26,105 nt of DNA, taken from positions 1 through 26,105 of the forward strand of contig JADKFC010000032.1 of the NCBI GenBank assembly GCA_016717655.1, given 5' to 3'. Source of the DNA: Saprospiraceae bacterium (GTDB taxonomy: Bacteria > Bacteroidota > Bacteroidia > Chitinophagales > Saprospiraceae). The notes beneath the pieces are model-generated. The model worked only from the letters and a program-made list of their open reading frames with translations, did not search any database and was not told the DNA's origin. The translations under genes and the position numbers were made by a program. This document shows, in pieces, positions 8,902-17,936 of the stretch (positions within the stretch are counted from its first letter, which is position 1; each line of letters opens with the position of its first letter).

Positions 8902-10920
8902 TTAAAGTTGAACAATGATTTCATCGCTAAAAGGGGCCTGTCTTCCATCACTTGATAATGTGCGTACCCTATATCTCCATTTGATACCGGGCTTACCCAT
9001 TTCAGAGAAAGAATTTGTGGGTAAAATTTCGTATAACTGGTGGCTGGCATTGTCAGCAGCTTTATAAAGCATGTATTTGTTTTTTGTTCGTTGTTATCAG
9101 CACCTGCAATCGAAATAAGGATGGTGTTTTTTCATTTTAGTAAAAGATAATTCCGGCTTTGATAATTGAGATTTCATGGCTGCTATCTCTGCTATATCCA
9201 CTGCCTTACTGATCAGACCACCATCGTCAACGGCATGGATTTTATAATAATAGCTTACGCATGACTTTACATCGGTATCGGTAAAAGAAGGAGGTATCTT
9301 TGTCAGTTGATGGATCAGCTGCCAGTCTTGCGTGCCTGCCTTTCGCCACAAATCATGTCTTACTACATCTCTTGAACTGGAGGGTAAAAGGTTAAACGGA
9401 TGCCTTCGGGCAAGACCTGTAGTCACCAATGAGGGCCGGTGAAGGGGGATTCGATCGGGTCGACTGATGACCAAAGTATCCGATGGCGGGCTGCGCATAA
9501 AGTCGTCATCAACTGCAACAATAAAGTAATATCTTTTTTCATTGAGTAATGATGTACCAATGGTATCCTGGTAGATCCTGGAACGGTGGGTCTGTGCATT
9601 GAGTTTGATAAAACTTCTTTTATTGCCATCAGCGGCATAAATATTATAGCCAATGATGTCTTTTTCTGAATGCTCATTCCAGCCCAACGTAACTATGCCG
9701 GTGGTGTCAACATAAGCAACTGGTTTGGAGGGCTTGGATGGTGGAACCATGTCATGGATGCGGGTGTAAAGAGGGGTGGAGTAGGCAAAATTTCCCGCGG
9801 TATCGGCTGCGATCAATCTGTACTTATATATGCCTGCCAGATCTACCACATCTGTTTTTTTTTTCGTTCGGCTTTGCCCAATTGAGCAGGGTTTCTGTTT
9901 TATCGCCAAAAGAGCGTTCCAAATGGAGGGCAGCTATGTCAGAAGGATTGTCGAGGGTCCAATACAGATTTTTTGTCAGGTGGTTCATCAATGTATCGGC
10001 ATATAACGATGGAACAGGGGGAGGCGTTTTATCGCGACCCATGGCCATAATGGCCTCGGAGGGCAAACTTTCATCACCAAGGCATCGTTGCCTATCAGTC
10101 TGTAATGCTTTTTTTTGGTAATTGGTATTGGGTGCGGTGAAGGAATAGTATTTTTTGTGGGTAGTTATCTTTTGATCGGTCATCTGCACAAAGGGCACCT
10201 CTGTCAATCTTGTGTAGTTGATGCCATCTGTTGATGATTCCACCCAATAAGAAGTGTAGTGGTAGTCATGCAGCTTTTGATCCCAGTACAAAACTACAGA
10301 TGATTCTTTTTCTTCTTTTTGGTAAATGACTGGCTTAAAACTTGCTTGTTTGGATGGAATCACTTTGTAAGCTTGGTTTTCTCCAGCAACGACTTTATAA
10401 GCATAATTGAATTTTGGATTGATGGTTTTATCTCTGTAAACCTGAGCCCTGCTGCTTCTGCCGCCAAGGCAAACTGATCTGCTACCAGATGGACCAGCGA
10501 CCATCGATTGTTGAAGTTATCGGTTTTTTCCAGTATAGTACCATAGTCTGAAAAAGTAGAATTGCCCCAATTGCGATAAATATTTTCAAGAACTACCACC
10601 AGGATTTCATTTTTTTTGTGAGACGGCAGCGGTGGCTTCAATTTTGGTGGAATCCCAGGGCATAATCTCTGCTATGGCCTCATATTTTCCATTTTGCGAT
10701 ACATTTCTGCGGTATACTTTGACCGGTTGTTTCAGCATTTTGTACCAGAGTTTGGCATCGGTGTAACCCCAGCGCAAGACAATAGAATCTCTGTAGTGCT
10801 TGCCCTGCAACTGGATGACATTCTTATTTGATACAGCTTCTTTCTGGGCATGACAAAAAGAAATGAACAAAACGGCGTACAAACCACAATCATTGTTGGG
10901 TGAAGAAGGCGGATTTTCAT
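8902..10920 (-). CDS. Secreted fibronectin type III repeat protein, frameshifted
   Basis: The N-terminus (MKIRLLHPTMIVV, then after a shift LYAVLFISFCHAQKEAV) is a signal peptide with a HAQ cleavage-like end. Four to five FN3-like domains follow: DSIVLRWGYTDAKLWYKM with VKVYRRN; SVVLYWDQKL; LAGIYKYRLIAADTAGN with PPSKPSKP; VTLGWNEHSEKDIIGYNIYA; CVSYYYKIHAVDDGG. The last one ends KWRYRVRTLSSDGRQAPFSD and EIIVQL before TAA. About 670 residues. No T9SS sorting domain is visible. It is probably translationally close to the lipoprotein gene (9-bp gap). Breaks lie near 10890, 10620, 10440, 9860 and 9110. FN3 repeats usually act as spacers or protein-contact modules; the partner is unknown. Confidence 0.78.
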
Positions 10921-10930
10921 TCCAGAGTTT

Positions 10931-10944
10931 TATTTGTACAAATA
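10931..10944. promoter_or_regulatory. 14-bp perfect palindrome upstream of the FN3 gene
   Basis: TATTTGTACAAATA is a perfect palindrome, 10 bp upstream of the ATG at 10920. On the minus strand it overlaps CATATTTG, one base off the TAnnTTTG -7 element. A dimeric regulator could bind here, but it may equally be chance in AT-rich DNA. Confidence 0.35.
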
Positions 10945-11010
10945 TGTAAAATGAGCTCTTGGATGGCCTAATTAAAACAGGTAGGGGTTAAAAATACTGG
11001 AAATCATATA

Positions 11011-11089
11011 GGGGATAGGGGTTAGGGGCTAGTAGGGGATAGGGACTAGGGGATAGTAGGGGCTGGGGACTAGGGGCTAGGGGATAGGC
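11011..11089. repeat. G-rich heptad repeat, GGGGNTA type
   Basis: The plus strand shows about eleven units, GGGGATA, GGGGTTA, GGGGCTA, GGGGATA, GGGACTA, GGGGATA, GGGGCT, GGGGACTA, GGGGCTA and GGGGATA, with GTA inserted twice. An isolated unit TAGGGGTTA lies at 10982-10990. All G runs are on one strand, giving strong G-quadruplex potential. It sits between the TANFOR gene end and the FN3 gene start, on the template strand of minus-strand transcription. Confidence 0.85.
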
Positions 11090-11497
11090 TCTATGTTGTC
11101 TGAAATTTAGCATGATCTTTTATGAAATGGAGCAAAGAGTGACCCCAAATAGAAATTTATACGAGAAAAGAGGTTGGGATACTATTTTTTAACATTTAGA
11201 TAATTGAGGTAATTAAGATGAGTTGCTCGTAAAGACAAAGTAAGACTTAATTCTCTTCATTTTCTTAATGTTGATTTTCCAAATTCCATTTATAGGGAGT
11301 AGCTTTTAATAAAGAAGAATGAGTAATCATGATCATGCATCCAAAGTCATTTTCCCAGTGTACCAGAGGTGGTTATTCTTGGAACATTTAGGACAGAAAG
11401 GTTCATTAAGTTTCTGATGATAAATGAAACATTAAAGAACCTAACTGCTCATAATGTTTGGCGAAATGGCATTGTATTTTCCTTTAAAGCCCAGTAT
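11090..11497. other. Non-coding gap of 408 bp, possible decayed ORF relic
   Basis: I find no convincing gene. On the minus strand around 11410-11330 a short frame reads CFIYHQKLNEPFCPKCSKNN and then HLWYTGKM, a CxxC pair like the zinc ribbon at the front of some transposases. It is closed by stops on both sides and too short to call. The rest is AT-rich with no clear terminator. Confidence 0.3.
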
Positions 11498-12184
11498 TTA
11501 ATGTAATTCAAATTGCATAATCTTTGAACTTCCCCAATCTTCTTCATCGTAATTATACGATTTATTTGCACGGAATTTTACCTTATTGGAAAAGCCATTT
11601 TGACCTGGGCCTTGAATAAGAGTTGAGTTTAAAATTGTATTGGTAATGGACTCAAGATTTTGGATGAGGGCAGAAACCTGACCACTACTTAAGGATTGAT
11701 TATAATTGGCACTGCCTGTAGGTGGATTGCAGGTGTTTTCTACGATGTCGAGCCATTGTTCTCCAAAATCGGCGTATTCCTGGGCGTCCTGTAGTACATC
11801 TTCGAGGATGTAATATTTGAGGGAGAACTCATTGGCATAGGATACATTGCTACCTGAACTATTGAAGGCCTGGTAATTGACCATGAAATTGTCATCCTCA
11901 TCATCGTTTTGGAGGACGGTGCTGTTAATTGCAAAATCATTGAGGGTGGCATATAGATTTTCGGAATTGGACCAGGCAAAGTTGGTGGATGGAAGATAGG
12001 GGAAAAGCAAGGGTACTACTGAGCTGCTGCCTTGACTGCCCGATCCGCTGTTGTTATTGTTATTATTTCCTGTAGGGTTCTCATTGGTACTGATACCACC
12101 CCTGATGATCCACCAGCGCCCTGGGTCTGGGCAATGCCAATACCTCCGGCTCCGTTTTGGGAGATGGTCACAGAGCTTTCGCAA
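11498..12184 (-). CDS. C-terminal segment of the giant TANFOR protein
   Basis: This is an open stretch of 228 codons. The first 30 are out of phase; the correct frame there continues CESSVTISQNGAGGIGIAQT. From the Asn/Gly/Ser linker onward it is in phase: a low-complexity hinge of about 35 residues, then a helical, acidic tail (YYILEDVLQDAQEYADFGEQ, SGQVSALIQNLESITN) ending SSKIMQFELH. The stop at 11498 is followed by non-coding DNA, so this is the true end of the protein. Confidence 0.65.
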   Translation of the reverse strand: MRKLCDHLPKRSRRYWHCPDPGRWWIIRGGISTNENPTGNNNNNNSGSGSQGSSSVVPLLFPYLPSTNFAWSNSENLYATLNDFAINSTVLQNDDEDDNFMVNYQAFNSSGSNVSYANEFSLKYYILEDVLQDAQEYADFGEQWLDIVENTCNPPTGSANYNQSLSSGQVSALIQNLESITNTILNSTLIQGPGQNGFSNKVKFRANKSYNYDEEDWGSSKIMQFELH

Positions 12185-15100
12185 CCGGTGGGTTCGCCCC
12201 TGTATTCATCATTGCACACGGTGGCAAAATTGCCCAATTTGGGCTTGCTGAGGTTGGTATGGAAACCTGAAATAAAGGGATTCGCAATTTCAACCCTAGG
12301 CGGTGCCTTGTATTTCATGGAGGTTTTCATCGTTCATTTTATATCCAAATATGTCATATTTATCAAAACCTTCGAAGTTGTCAAAATCGAGTTGATGATA
12401 GTTATTTTGGGCATCAACTGTGACTTCTGCACTTGCCATTTTATCAGCGAGGTTATTGAATCTGCTGGTTTCAAATTCAAAGGCATGGAGAAGGACTTCT
12501 CCGGCACTTACCTGGGTGAGGGCAGAAAGTTCCGGTAACTCAGGTTCTACCTTGTACTCAAAAGAGAGACTATCTGCATTATAGGCTTGCAGCAAATTAG
12601 TATTAATTAAAGTTTTTCGTGCAAGAGAAGGGATACTGGAAAGTCCGGGTGTTGGCTTAGGCTTTTCTCACTATTTGTACTGCATACTCCTTATTGTTGT
12701 CGAGATTGGGTTTGTTCCAATTAAGGCGGGATTGCCCGAAATTGTAGTTTACGGTTTGTCTGTTTAATTCTTCACCCTGGTTGTCGCGGTATACCGCAAA
12801 ATAATCAAACTCTCTGCCTCTCGTATCCTGGAGGTAGTAATAGAGCTCGTTGATGTTGCTCTGGGTTTGCACATAGTGTCCACCAGTATCTTCGTTTTGC
12901 ATGTAGAACTTCTGGTGCGTTATGGGTTTGGTTTTCTTATATTCCTGCGGCATGATAGGGCAGATCACCAGTGCGGAAGGTTATTTCTTTTTCTTCCTTC
13001 CACGTTTGACCGTTGAGAGAGACCAGGACCTCATTGCCATTGTTTCTCTTTTCTATTGCCTTCACCACAATTTTCATTTTATATTCTTTGTGCCCCTGCG
13101 CACCATTGATAGGGCCAAGTAGGTTGCGAGGTTTGTAGGTCGCACTTCTACCATCCTCTGCCAGCAAATCATATTCGGTATCTCTTTGAGCTGAAGAACA
13201 GTTGTTGCATTCTGCAGTCAATTCAAATTTATCCAGAACGGGTTTAATTTCATGGATTTTACCGTCGACATCTGGAATGGAAAGCCATTCATCTACAGGC
13301 ACGGTAAAACTTACAGAAGGTCTCACATTGGGATCGATATCTCTGTTTTCTTCTTCATTGGGATAATATTCTGCGATGATAGGAAAGTCAAAGGGACTTG
13401 TCTGAGGAGGCACGCATTTATCGCCAATAGAGATCATCATCCTGGCACTGCCTTTGATGGTACCGGCCAATAAATTGTACTGCAAGATGGCACGACCATC
13501 CAGCCACATGGGATCAGGGCCACCGGCTTCGAGCATCATAGCAGCTATCAGCTGGATGATTTTTACGTCAATTTCTTTGCCCAGGATCTTGCCTTTGACA
13601 CCAATGGCACCTTCAAGTCCTGCGTATGCTCTGCCAGATCCATACCAGCCATTGACACCCGGATTTTGTACCACACCGTTAGAGGTGTAACAGGATTGAC
13701 CATCTAAGTTGACCAACATGATGTCCATGCCTGTAAATATGCTAAGACTGGCATAAAAGATGGCCCTTATTTCACAAGAAGCTGTGACGTGGGCGCCCAT
13801 AACCAGGCCGTGACCACCTGATGCCTGGAGTGGATTTCTTTCATCTTCTTTGTCGCCGCCATCAAAACTGCCTTCATCAGAAGATTGCATACCAAAAGGG
13901 TTGCCACTGCTCCCGGCGGAGGAGTGTAGTTCTCCCGGAATATTCTGGCCCGTCATGAGGTACAGCATAGCCGAAAAGCCGGCATCGATGCCGAGGTGGT
14001 TGCCATTTTTCTGATTTTGAGATAGGTTGAATCCTGGTAAGTCAAAAACGATGCCACCCATGTCATTGATGTATGGGTTGCCTGCGTTGAAAAACCAAAA
14101 GATGTCATCGCTGTCACTATTGCTGTCTTCGCCTGGAAACTCGCTTTCAGGACCAATGGCAAAGCCCGAACGTATGAGTCGTTTGTTCAAGCCTGCACCA
14201 TATAAAAGATTGGGAATGATATTGGCATTGATTGTATTCTCTCCTAGTAAACAGACCCTTGTACCTCCATTTCCATTGTCAGTAAAGGTAAGGGTAGTGC
14301 TTGAGCTACCGTAAAGCCGGGCATCGTTCCTTTTGGCATAACTTAAGGCCATCGACCAAAAGTCTCCTCCAAAACCCAGGGATCTAAGGCCTGTTGTCAC
14401 ATTCCACTCTCCATAAACATAGGGATCGATCATGAATACCTGATCTGCTGCAAGGTTCCAACTTGTATTAAATTTCAGGATTCTATTTCCATATACAGGT
14501 GTAGGTCGGTCAGCCCCGGTCGATGTGGGCTCCGGGTTGGTAATTTGGTCCATGCTAACCACAAATTCAGGGGCCGTTGCATTCCAGTAAATTCCTCCAC
14601 CCAGGCCACAAAAGTGGACAAGATTAAAAGGAGGTAATACATCTATGCCTGAAATGGGTGGCGGAACGGATAACCGGAACATGCCATCAAAGTACCAATA
14701 GCCATAGTATCTTCTGCTTCCAAATTCTCCCGGCATCCGGGGTGCCGTATTTACCAAAACCGGCAATGAGGAAGCAGTGAAGGTACCGAGGGTAAGTTCG
14801 ACATCACCATGGAATCCTTTTGTGCCATCTTCGTTGTTGGTAAGACACACCTCGCCTTTTACAACAAAGGGATCAAAGCCAATACCATCACCGTCAGATC
14901 CTCCAAACCTTCCACATTCCAGTCCGATCCGATTGGGTTTAAACCGTGTAATTCCTTTGTTATTGGTGGTTAGTGAATTCCATACATTGACCCTGGCCCC
15001 GATCATAAAATCAAACATATCGGTACTCAAACTAACATCGAGGTCGAAATCAATGGATACCTCACCTCCTGAAAAACCAATGGCAATGTCATTGATGGAA

Positions 15101-17923
15101 ATAGGAAAACCATCCATATTTTCCTGCATCGAAGGTTCCTCCGGTAAGCCATTGGCCAGGAGTTCGTCCAAATCAGATACATCATACTCGTACCCTTCGA
15201 ATCCTTCAAATTCTGCAATGGGTCCCGTATATAAATCGCCACAGGTTGCATCCGCCAGATCTATGCCAAAGCCAAAACAGCTGTGGGTGCCGTCGCTCAC
15301 CATACTTTCAGTAACAAAGCCCTGTGTAGAGTTGTAATTAAACTGAAAATCGGCCAAACGTATTACAAGACCAGGATGGCATCGGGCACTTCAATAGAAG
15401 ATGGCAAATTTTTCCATGACATCGATAACCATTTGTCCTTTCAAAAAGGTACCCACCTGGGCACCATTTTCACCCATGGTAAATTGAACGTAGGAATTGG
15501 GACAAAGAGCTGCCTTTGCCAGAGAAATGGGAACTGAAATCAGTGAATCGGGTAGGGCGATTGCCGTAAATTCAAATTGGTTGTTTTCTTCTTTCGTTAG
15601 AATGGCCTTGTAGTTTAGATAGTCTCCATCACCGGTAATGGGTGGGTTGATGCCCCCGTATAAGCCTCCGCTGATAAAGTCGTTTTGCACGATTTCAATT
15701 TTAAAGGTATCGATGGAAAAGCCCCAGCCACTGAGATTGCCATCACCGGTTTCCAATAAGCCTGAGACCCCGATATCCATTGTAAGCGTGGGGTCAAAGA
15801 TGATGTTCTGCGCAAATGCACCTCTCCTTGTACCGTTGGTAAATTCTTTGGGACTCTTGATTTCTATGTTTTTTATAAATACTCCTCTCCAGGTTGTAAT
15901 GAGCGCCGGGTCACTGCCATAGATGGCCTGGGTATTATAGCCTTCCGGAAATTGCATTTGATCCGGATTTTCTAAATCAGACAAATCGAGGTAGGCATCT
16001 TGTGCAGGTTCGAAGGTCCAACCAGCGAGACCTGTAACCTGGAAGGGATCCATGTCAAAGCCAAACATCATGTGGGTGCCTGTCATTGCCTCATTGTTGT
16101 TATAAGCATAAAGAGAAGTAGCCGGGTCATTGCGTTTGTCGAGTGTCATGCTAAATCTGCCCTTGGCTTTTCCACTCCCGGCGTTTCCATTGTTGTCTGG
16201 AATAATGAGAGAGCGATCAAAAGCCAGTTCTCCGCGAATGGCCATCGACTTCATGCCCTCACAATTCATTTCTATATAGCAGTAGTTGTCTTTAATGGTT
16301 TGGTCGTCGCCCAGTCCACCAAAGGTTTTTATGTCGAGATCGCCAAAGCCTGTTCCTCTTTTTCAAATGCCTGGTACAAGATGTATTCACCCCAATGCCT
16401 GCAGGGGTAAGACAAATGTCGTTGCCGGCAATAGACACCCAAAAATTTTCAGCAAGGCCTGATAACTCCAGTACATTGATCAAGGCAATGGAAGCTCGAT
16501 CTGGTTCAAATTTCATGTCAATGATGCCCAATATAAACTGCCTGCCTTCGAGGTCCTGGTTGATCCCTAAAGGGACACCCGCTGCTTGACCGGCTGCCAT
16601 ATTGAAAAGACTGCGTGCAGTTGAAATCTCATCTGAAAGGGCTGCAAGAGAAGCGGAAGGGCATTCTGATTTACCCACAAAAAGAGTATTGTAGATGTCG
16701 CCAAGATCGTATTCTCCACCGCTTTCATCGATGGCTTTCGCAAAACCATCATAGACCCGACCGGCAGTATTTACTTTTAAGTTTTGGAAGGCAACGGCAA
16801 TTTTCAGGTTGTTGAGCCAGGGTATTTCTACTGAGTTGTACCTTCTGGAGCCACCCCATTGTTGTTGGTGATTTCTTATTTCGCGCATTACAAAATGACC
16901 GATCTGCCATTCAGAAAAGGCAGAAGGATTGGAAGCATTATTGGTACTGATATTTGATGTGTAATGACAATTTTCAAAACAATCAGAAACGGCATTAGAG
17001 GCAGGTTCTTCTTCTTCATTGTCGTTGGGGTTGAAGCCAAACCAAAAGGTGCGGATTTCTGAATAACCATTGTTTCCAAACTGTACTTCATTGAAAGGAT
17101 CAACGGCCCTGATTCGAAGGCCATACTGGTGACCATCGGTCATATCCCAGTCAGAACCATCGTTATTGTAGATATAGGTTTCATCGTAAACAACTTTATC
17201 GAGGAGGGCCTGAGCACTTCCATCCAAAAACAACAAGTCGAGGTCGCTTTGGGGGTATTCAGTAAGGTCAATGATTTTGATCTCGTATTCAAGCTGATCT
17301 CTTTTAGTAGGGTCTGATATAACAGGGTCCCCCAAAAAAAATAGTAAACACGTCGTTTGTAACCACTTCATCTTCATAGGGAGTGATGATGGCCTGAGCT
17401 GGTCTCCATAATAAATAGAGAATGGCATTGTACAGCCCGAAGAAAGTGGCAGGTTGTTGTTATTGAATTCGTACGCGTTGATGCACCACACATATTCACC
17501 TTCCGGCAGCATGCCATTGACATTGAGCTCCTGAGGCGGTATGCCTATAATTTCTAGGTCGTCAGAGGTGGCATCGTTGTAGAGCCCGGCTATTTCTTCG
17601 CCATTGAGATTGACCACGCCCAGGGCGGAATGGTAACTGGGATGTCTGCCCTCGAGTGAAGGCAGGGTTCTTATTGAAACACCATTGGAAGTACCTCTGA
17701 TTTCTCCTAAAAATAAACGTGCTTCCTGTTCGGGTGGTTAATGGCTGTGATGGAGTAAGCTTGTGGATTGTTGAAATAGGCAGTAAATTCCCTGGGGTAG
17801 GGGTGGCGTAAAATTGATGATGACCTCTATTGGTCTTTGACCCATAATGGGGAATGACAAAATTATCAAGGCCAAAATAAAGCCCATCTTTTTTCCCGTA
17901 TTCCAAAATATATGGTTCATCAT
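11498..17923 (-). CDS. Giant TANFOR-domain surface protein, frameshifted
   Basis: About 2,140 codons after reconstruction. The start is ATG ATG AAC at 17923, giving MMNHIFWNTGKKMGFILALI and a signal peptide ending FPIMGQ. The mature N-terminus (RPIEVIINFTPPLPQGIY, AYFNNPQAYSITAINHPN, then MLPEGEYVWCINAYEFN) matches the TANFOR N-terminal domain named for Tannerella forsythia proteins. After the DFNPNDNEEEE-type acidic linker comes a long beta-rich body (16.9-12.9 kb). The C-terminal part contains FEFETSRFNNLADKMASAEV and FEGFDKYDIFGYK, also typical of these proteins, then an Asn/Ser/Gly linker (NPTGNNNNNNSGSGS) and a tail ending MQFELH. No T9SS tail is seen. Only 13 bp separates it from the barrel gene. 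About eight breaks. Exact function unknown; cell-surface location inferred. Confidence 0.8.
12937..15357 (-). CDS. Core segment of the giant TANFOR protein, 806 intact codons
   Basis: This is the longest uninterrupted frame in the window. It is repetitive beta-rich sequence: VSIDFDLDVSLSTDMFDFMI; GFHGDVELTLGTFTASSLPV; YGYWYFDGMFRLSVPPPISG; FCGLGGGIYWNATAPEFVVS; LEGAIGVKGKILGKEIDVKI. A Gly/Asp/Ser-rich stretch lies near residues 490-520. The YWYFDGMFRL and GLGGGIYW pair recalls the central part of other long TANFOR proteins, from memory. The last part (EYKMKIVVKAIEKRNN) is Ig-like. Cys pairs (CNNC, about residue 720) suggest disulfides, in keeping with export. Confidence 0.8.
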   Translation of the reverse strand: MADFQFNYNSTQGFVTESMVSDGTHSCFGFGIDLADATCGDLYTGPIAEFEGFEGYEYDVSDLDELLANGLPEEPSMQENMDGFPISINDIAIGFSGGEVSIDFDLDVSLSTDMFDFMIGARVNVWNSLTTNNKGITRFKPNRIGLECGRFGGSDGDGIGFDPFVVKGEVCLTNNEDGTKGFHGDVELTLGTFTASSLPVLVNTAPRMPGEFGSRRYYGYWYFDGMFRLSVPPPISGIDVLPPFNLVHFCGLGGGIYWNATAPEFVVSMDQITNPEPTSTGADRPTPVYGNRILKFNTSWNLAADQVFMIDPYVYGEWNVTTGLRSLGFGGDFWSMALSYAKRNDARLYGSSSTTLTFTDNGNGGTRVCLLGENTINANIIPNLLYGAGLNKRLIRSGFAIGPESEFPGEDSNSDSDDIFWFFNAGNPYINDMGGIVFDLPGFNLSQNQKNGNHLGIDAGFSAMLYLMTGQNIPGELHSSAGSSGNPFGMQSSDEGSFDGGDKEDERNPLQASGGHGLVMGAHVTASCEIRAIFYASLSIFTGMDIMLVNLDGQSCYTSNGVVQNPGVNGWYGSGRAYAGLEGAIGVKGKILGKEIDVKIIQLIAAMMLEAGGPDPMWLDGRAILQYNLLAGTIKGSARMMISIGDKCVPPQTSPFDFPIIAEYYPNEEENRDIDPNVRPSVSFTVPVDEWLSIPDVDGKIHEIKPVLDKFELTAECNNCSSAQRDTEYDLLAEDGRSATYKPRNLLGPINGAQGHKEYKMKIVVKAIEKRNNGNEVLVSLNGQTWKEEKEITFRTGDLPYHAAGI
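15391..16269 (-). CDS. Beta-rich body segment of the giant TANFOR protein
   Basis: This is an open stretch of 292 codons of alternating polar and hydrophobic strands (GELAFDRSLIIPDNNGNAGS; HMMFGFDMDPFQVTGLAGWT; TLTMDIGVSGLLETGDGNLS). It is flanked in the same gene by the TANFOR N-terminal part and the 806-codon core. I recognise no separate domain. The end near 15400 runs out of phase into a Phe-rich stop. Confidence 0.65.
   Translation of the reverse strand: MNCEGMKSMAIRGELAFDRSLIIPDNNGNAGSGKAKGRFSMTLDKRNDPATSLYAYNNNEAMTGTHMMFGFDMDPFQVTGLAGWTFEPAQDAYLDLSDLENPDQMQFPEGYNTQAIYGSDPALITTWRGVFIKNIEIKSPKEFTNGTRRGAFAQNIIFDPTLTMDIGVSGLLETGDGNLSGWGFSIDTFKIEIVQNDFISGGLYGGINPPITGDGDYLNYKAILTKEENNQFEFTAIALPDSLISVPISLAKAALCPNSYVQFTMGENGAQVGTFLKGQMVIDVMEKFAIFY
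16292..17617 (-). CDS. N-terminal TANFOR segment of the giant protein
   Basis: This is an open stretch of 441 codons. It starts inside the domain at VVNLNGEEIAGLYNDATSDD and continues through the LPEGEYVWCINAYEF motif and an FN3-like part (DQLEYEIKIIDLTEYPQSDL; HQYGLRIRAVDPFNEVQFGN). After the acidic linker NPNDNEEEEPASN come the first strands of the beta-rich body. About residues 100-125 are out of phase: the neighbouring frame gives AQAIITPYEDEVVTNDVFTI. The last 40 codons (Arg-rich) are also out of phase. Confidence 0.7.
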   Translation of the reverse strand: MVNLNGEEIAGLYNDATSDDLEIIGIPPQELNVNGMLPEGEYVWCINAYEFNNNNLPLSSGCTMPFSIYYGDQLRPSSLPMKMKWLQTTCLLFFLGDPVISDPTKRDQLEYEIKIIDLTEYPQSDLDLLFLDGSAQALLDKVVYDETYIYNNDGSDWDMTDGHQYGLRIRAVDPFNEVQFGNNGYSEIRTFWFGFNPNDNEEEEPASNAVSDCFENCHYTSNISTNNASNPSAFSEWQIGHFVMREIRNHQQQWGGSRRYNSVEIPWLNNLKIAVAFQNLKVNTAGRVYDGFAKAIDESGGEYDLGDIYNTLFVGKSECPSASLAALSDEISTARSLFNMAAGQAAGVPLGINQDLEGRQFILGIIDMKFEPDRASIALINVLELSGLAENFWVSIAGNDICLTPAGIGVNTSCTRHLKKRNRLWRSRHKNLWWTGRRPNH

Positions 17924-17936
17924 TTCTCGAATTGTT

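Noticed and set aside
11011..11089. CRISPR or eukaryote-type telomere
   Set aside because: Units are 7-8 bp with no spacers of regular length, and the array is internal between bacterial genes.
12032..12538. 168-codon plus-strand open frame opposite the TANFOR C-terminal part
   Set aside because: It is the complement of in-phase TANFOR coding sequence whose motifs (FETSRFNNLADKM, FDKYDIFGYK) are recognisable; the plus-strand product shows no domain.
14777..15337. 186-codon plus-strand open frame, Ser/Pro-rich
   Set aside because: It lies fully inside the 806-codon intact frame on the other strand, and its Ser/Pro bias is what the complement of Gly/Asp-rich beta sequence gives.
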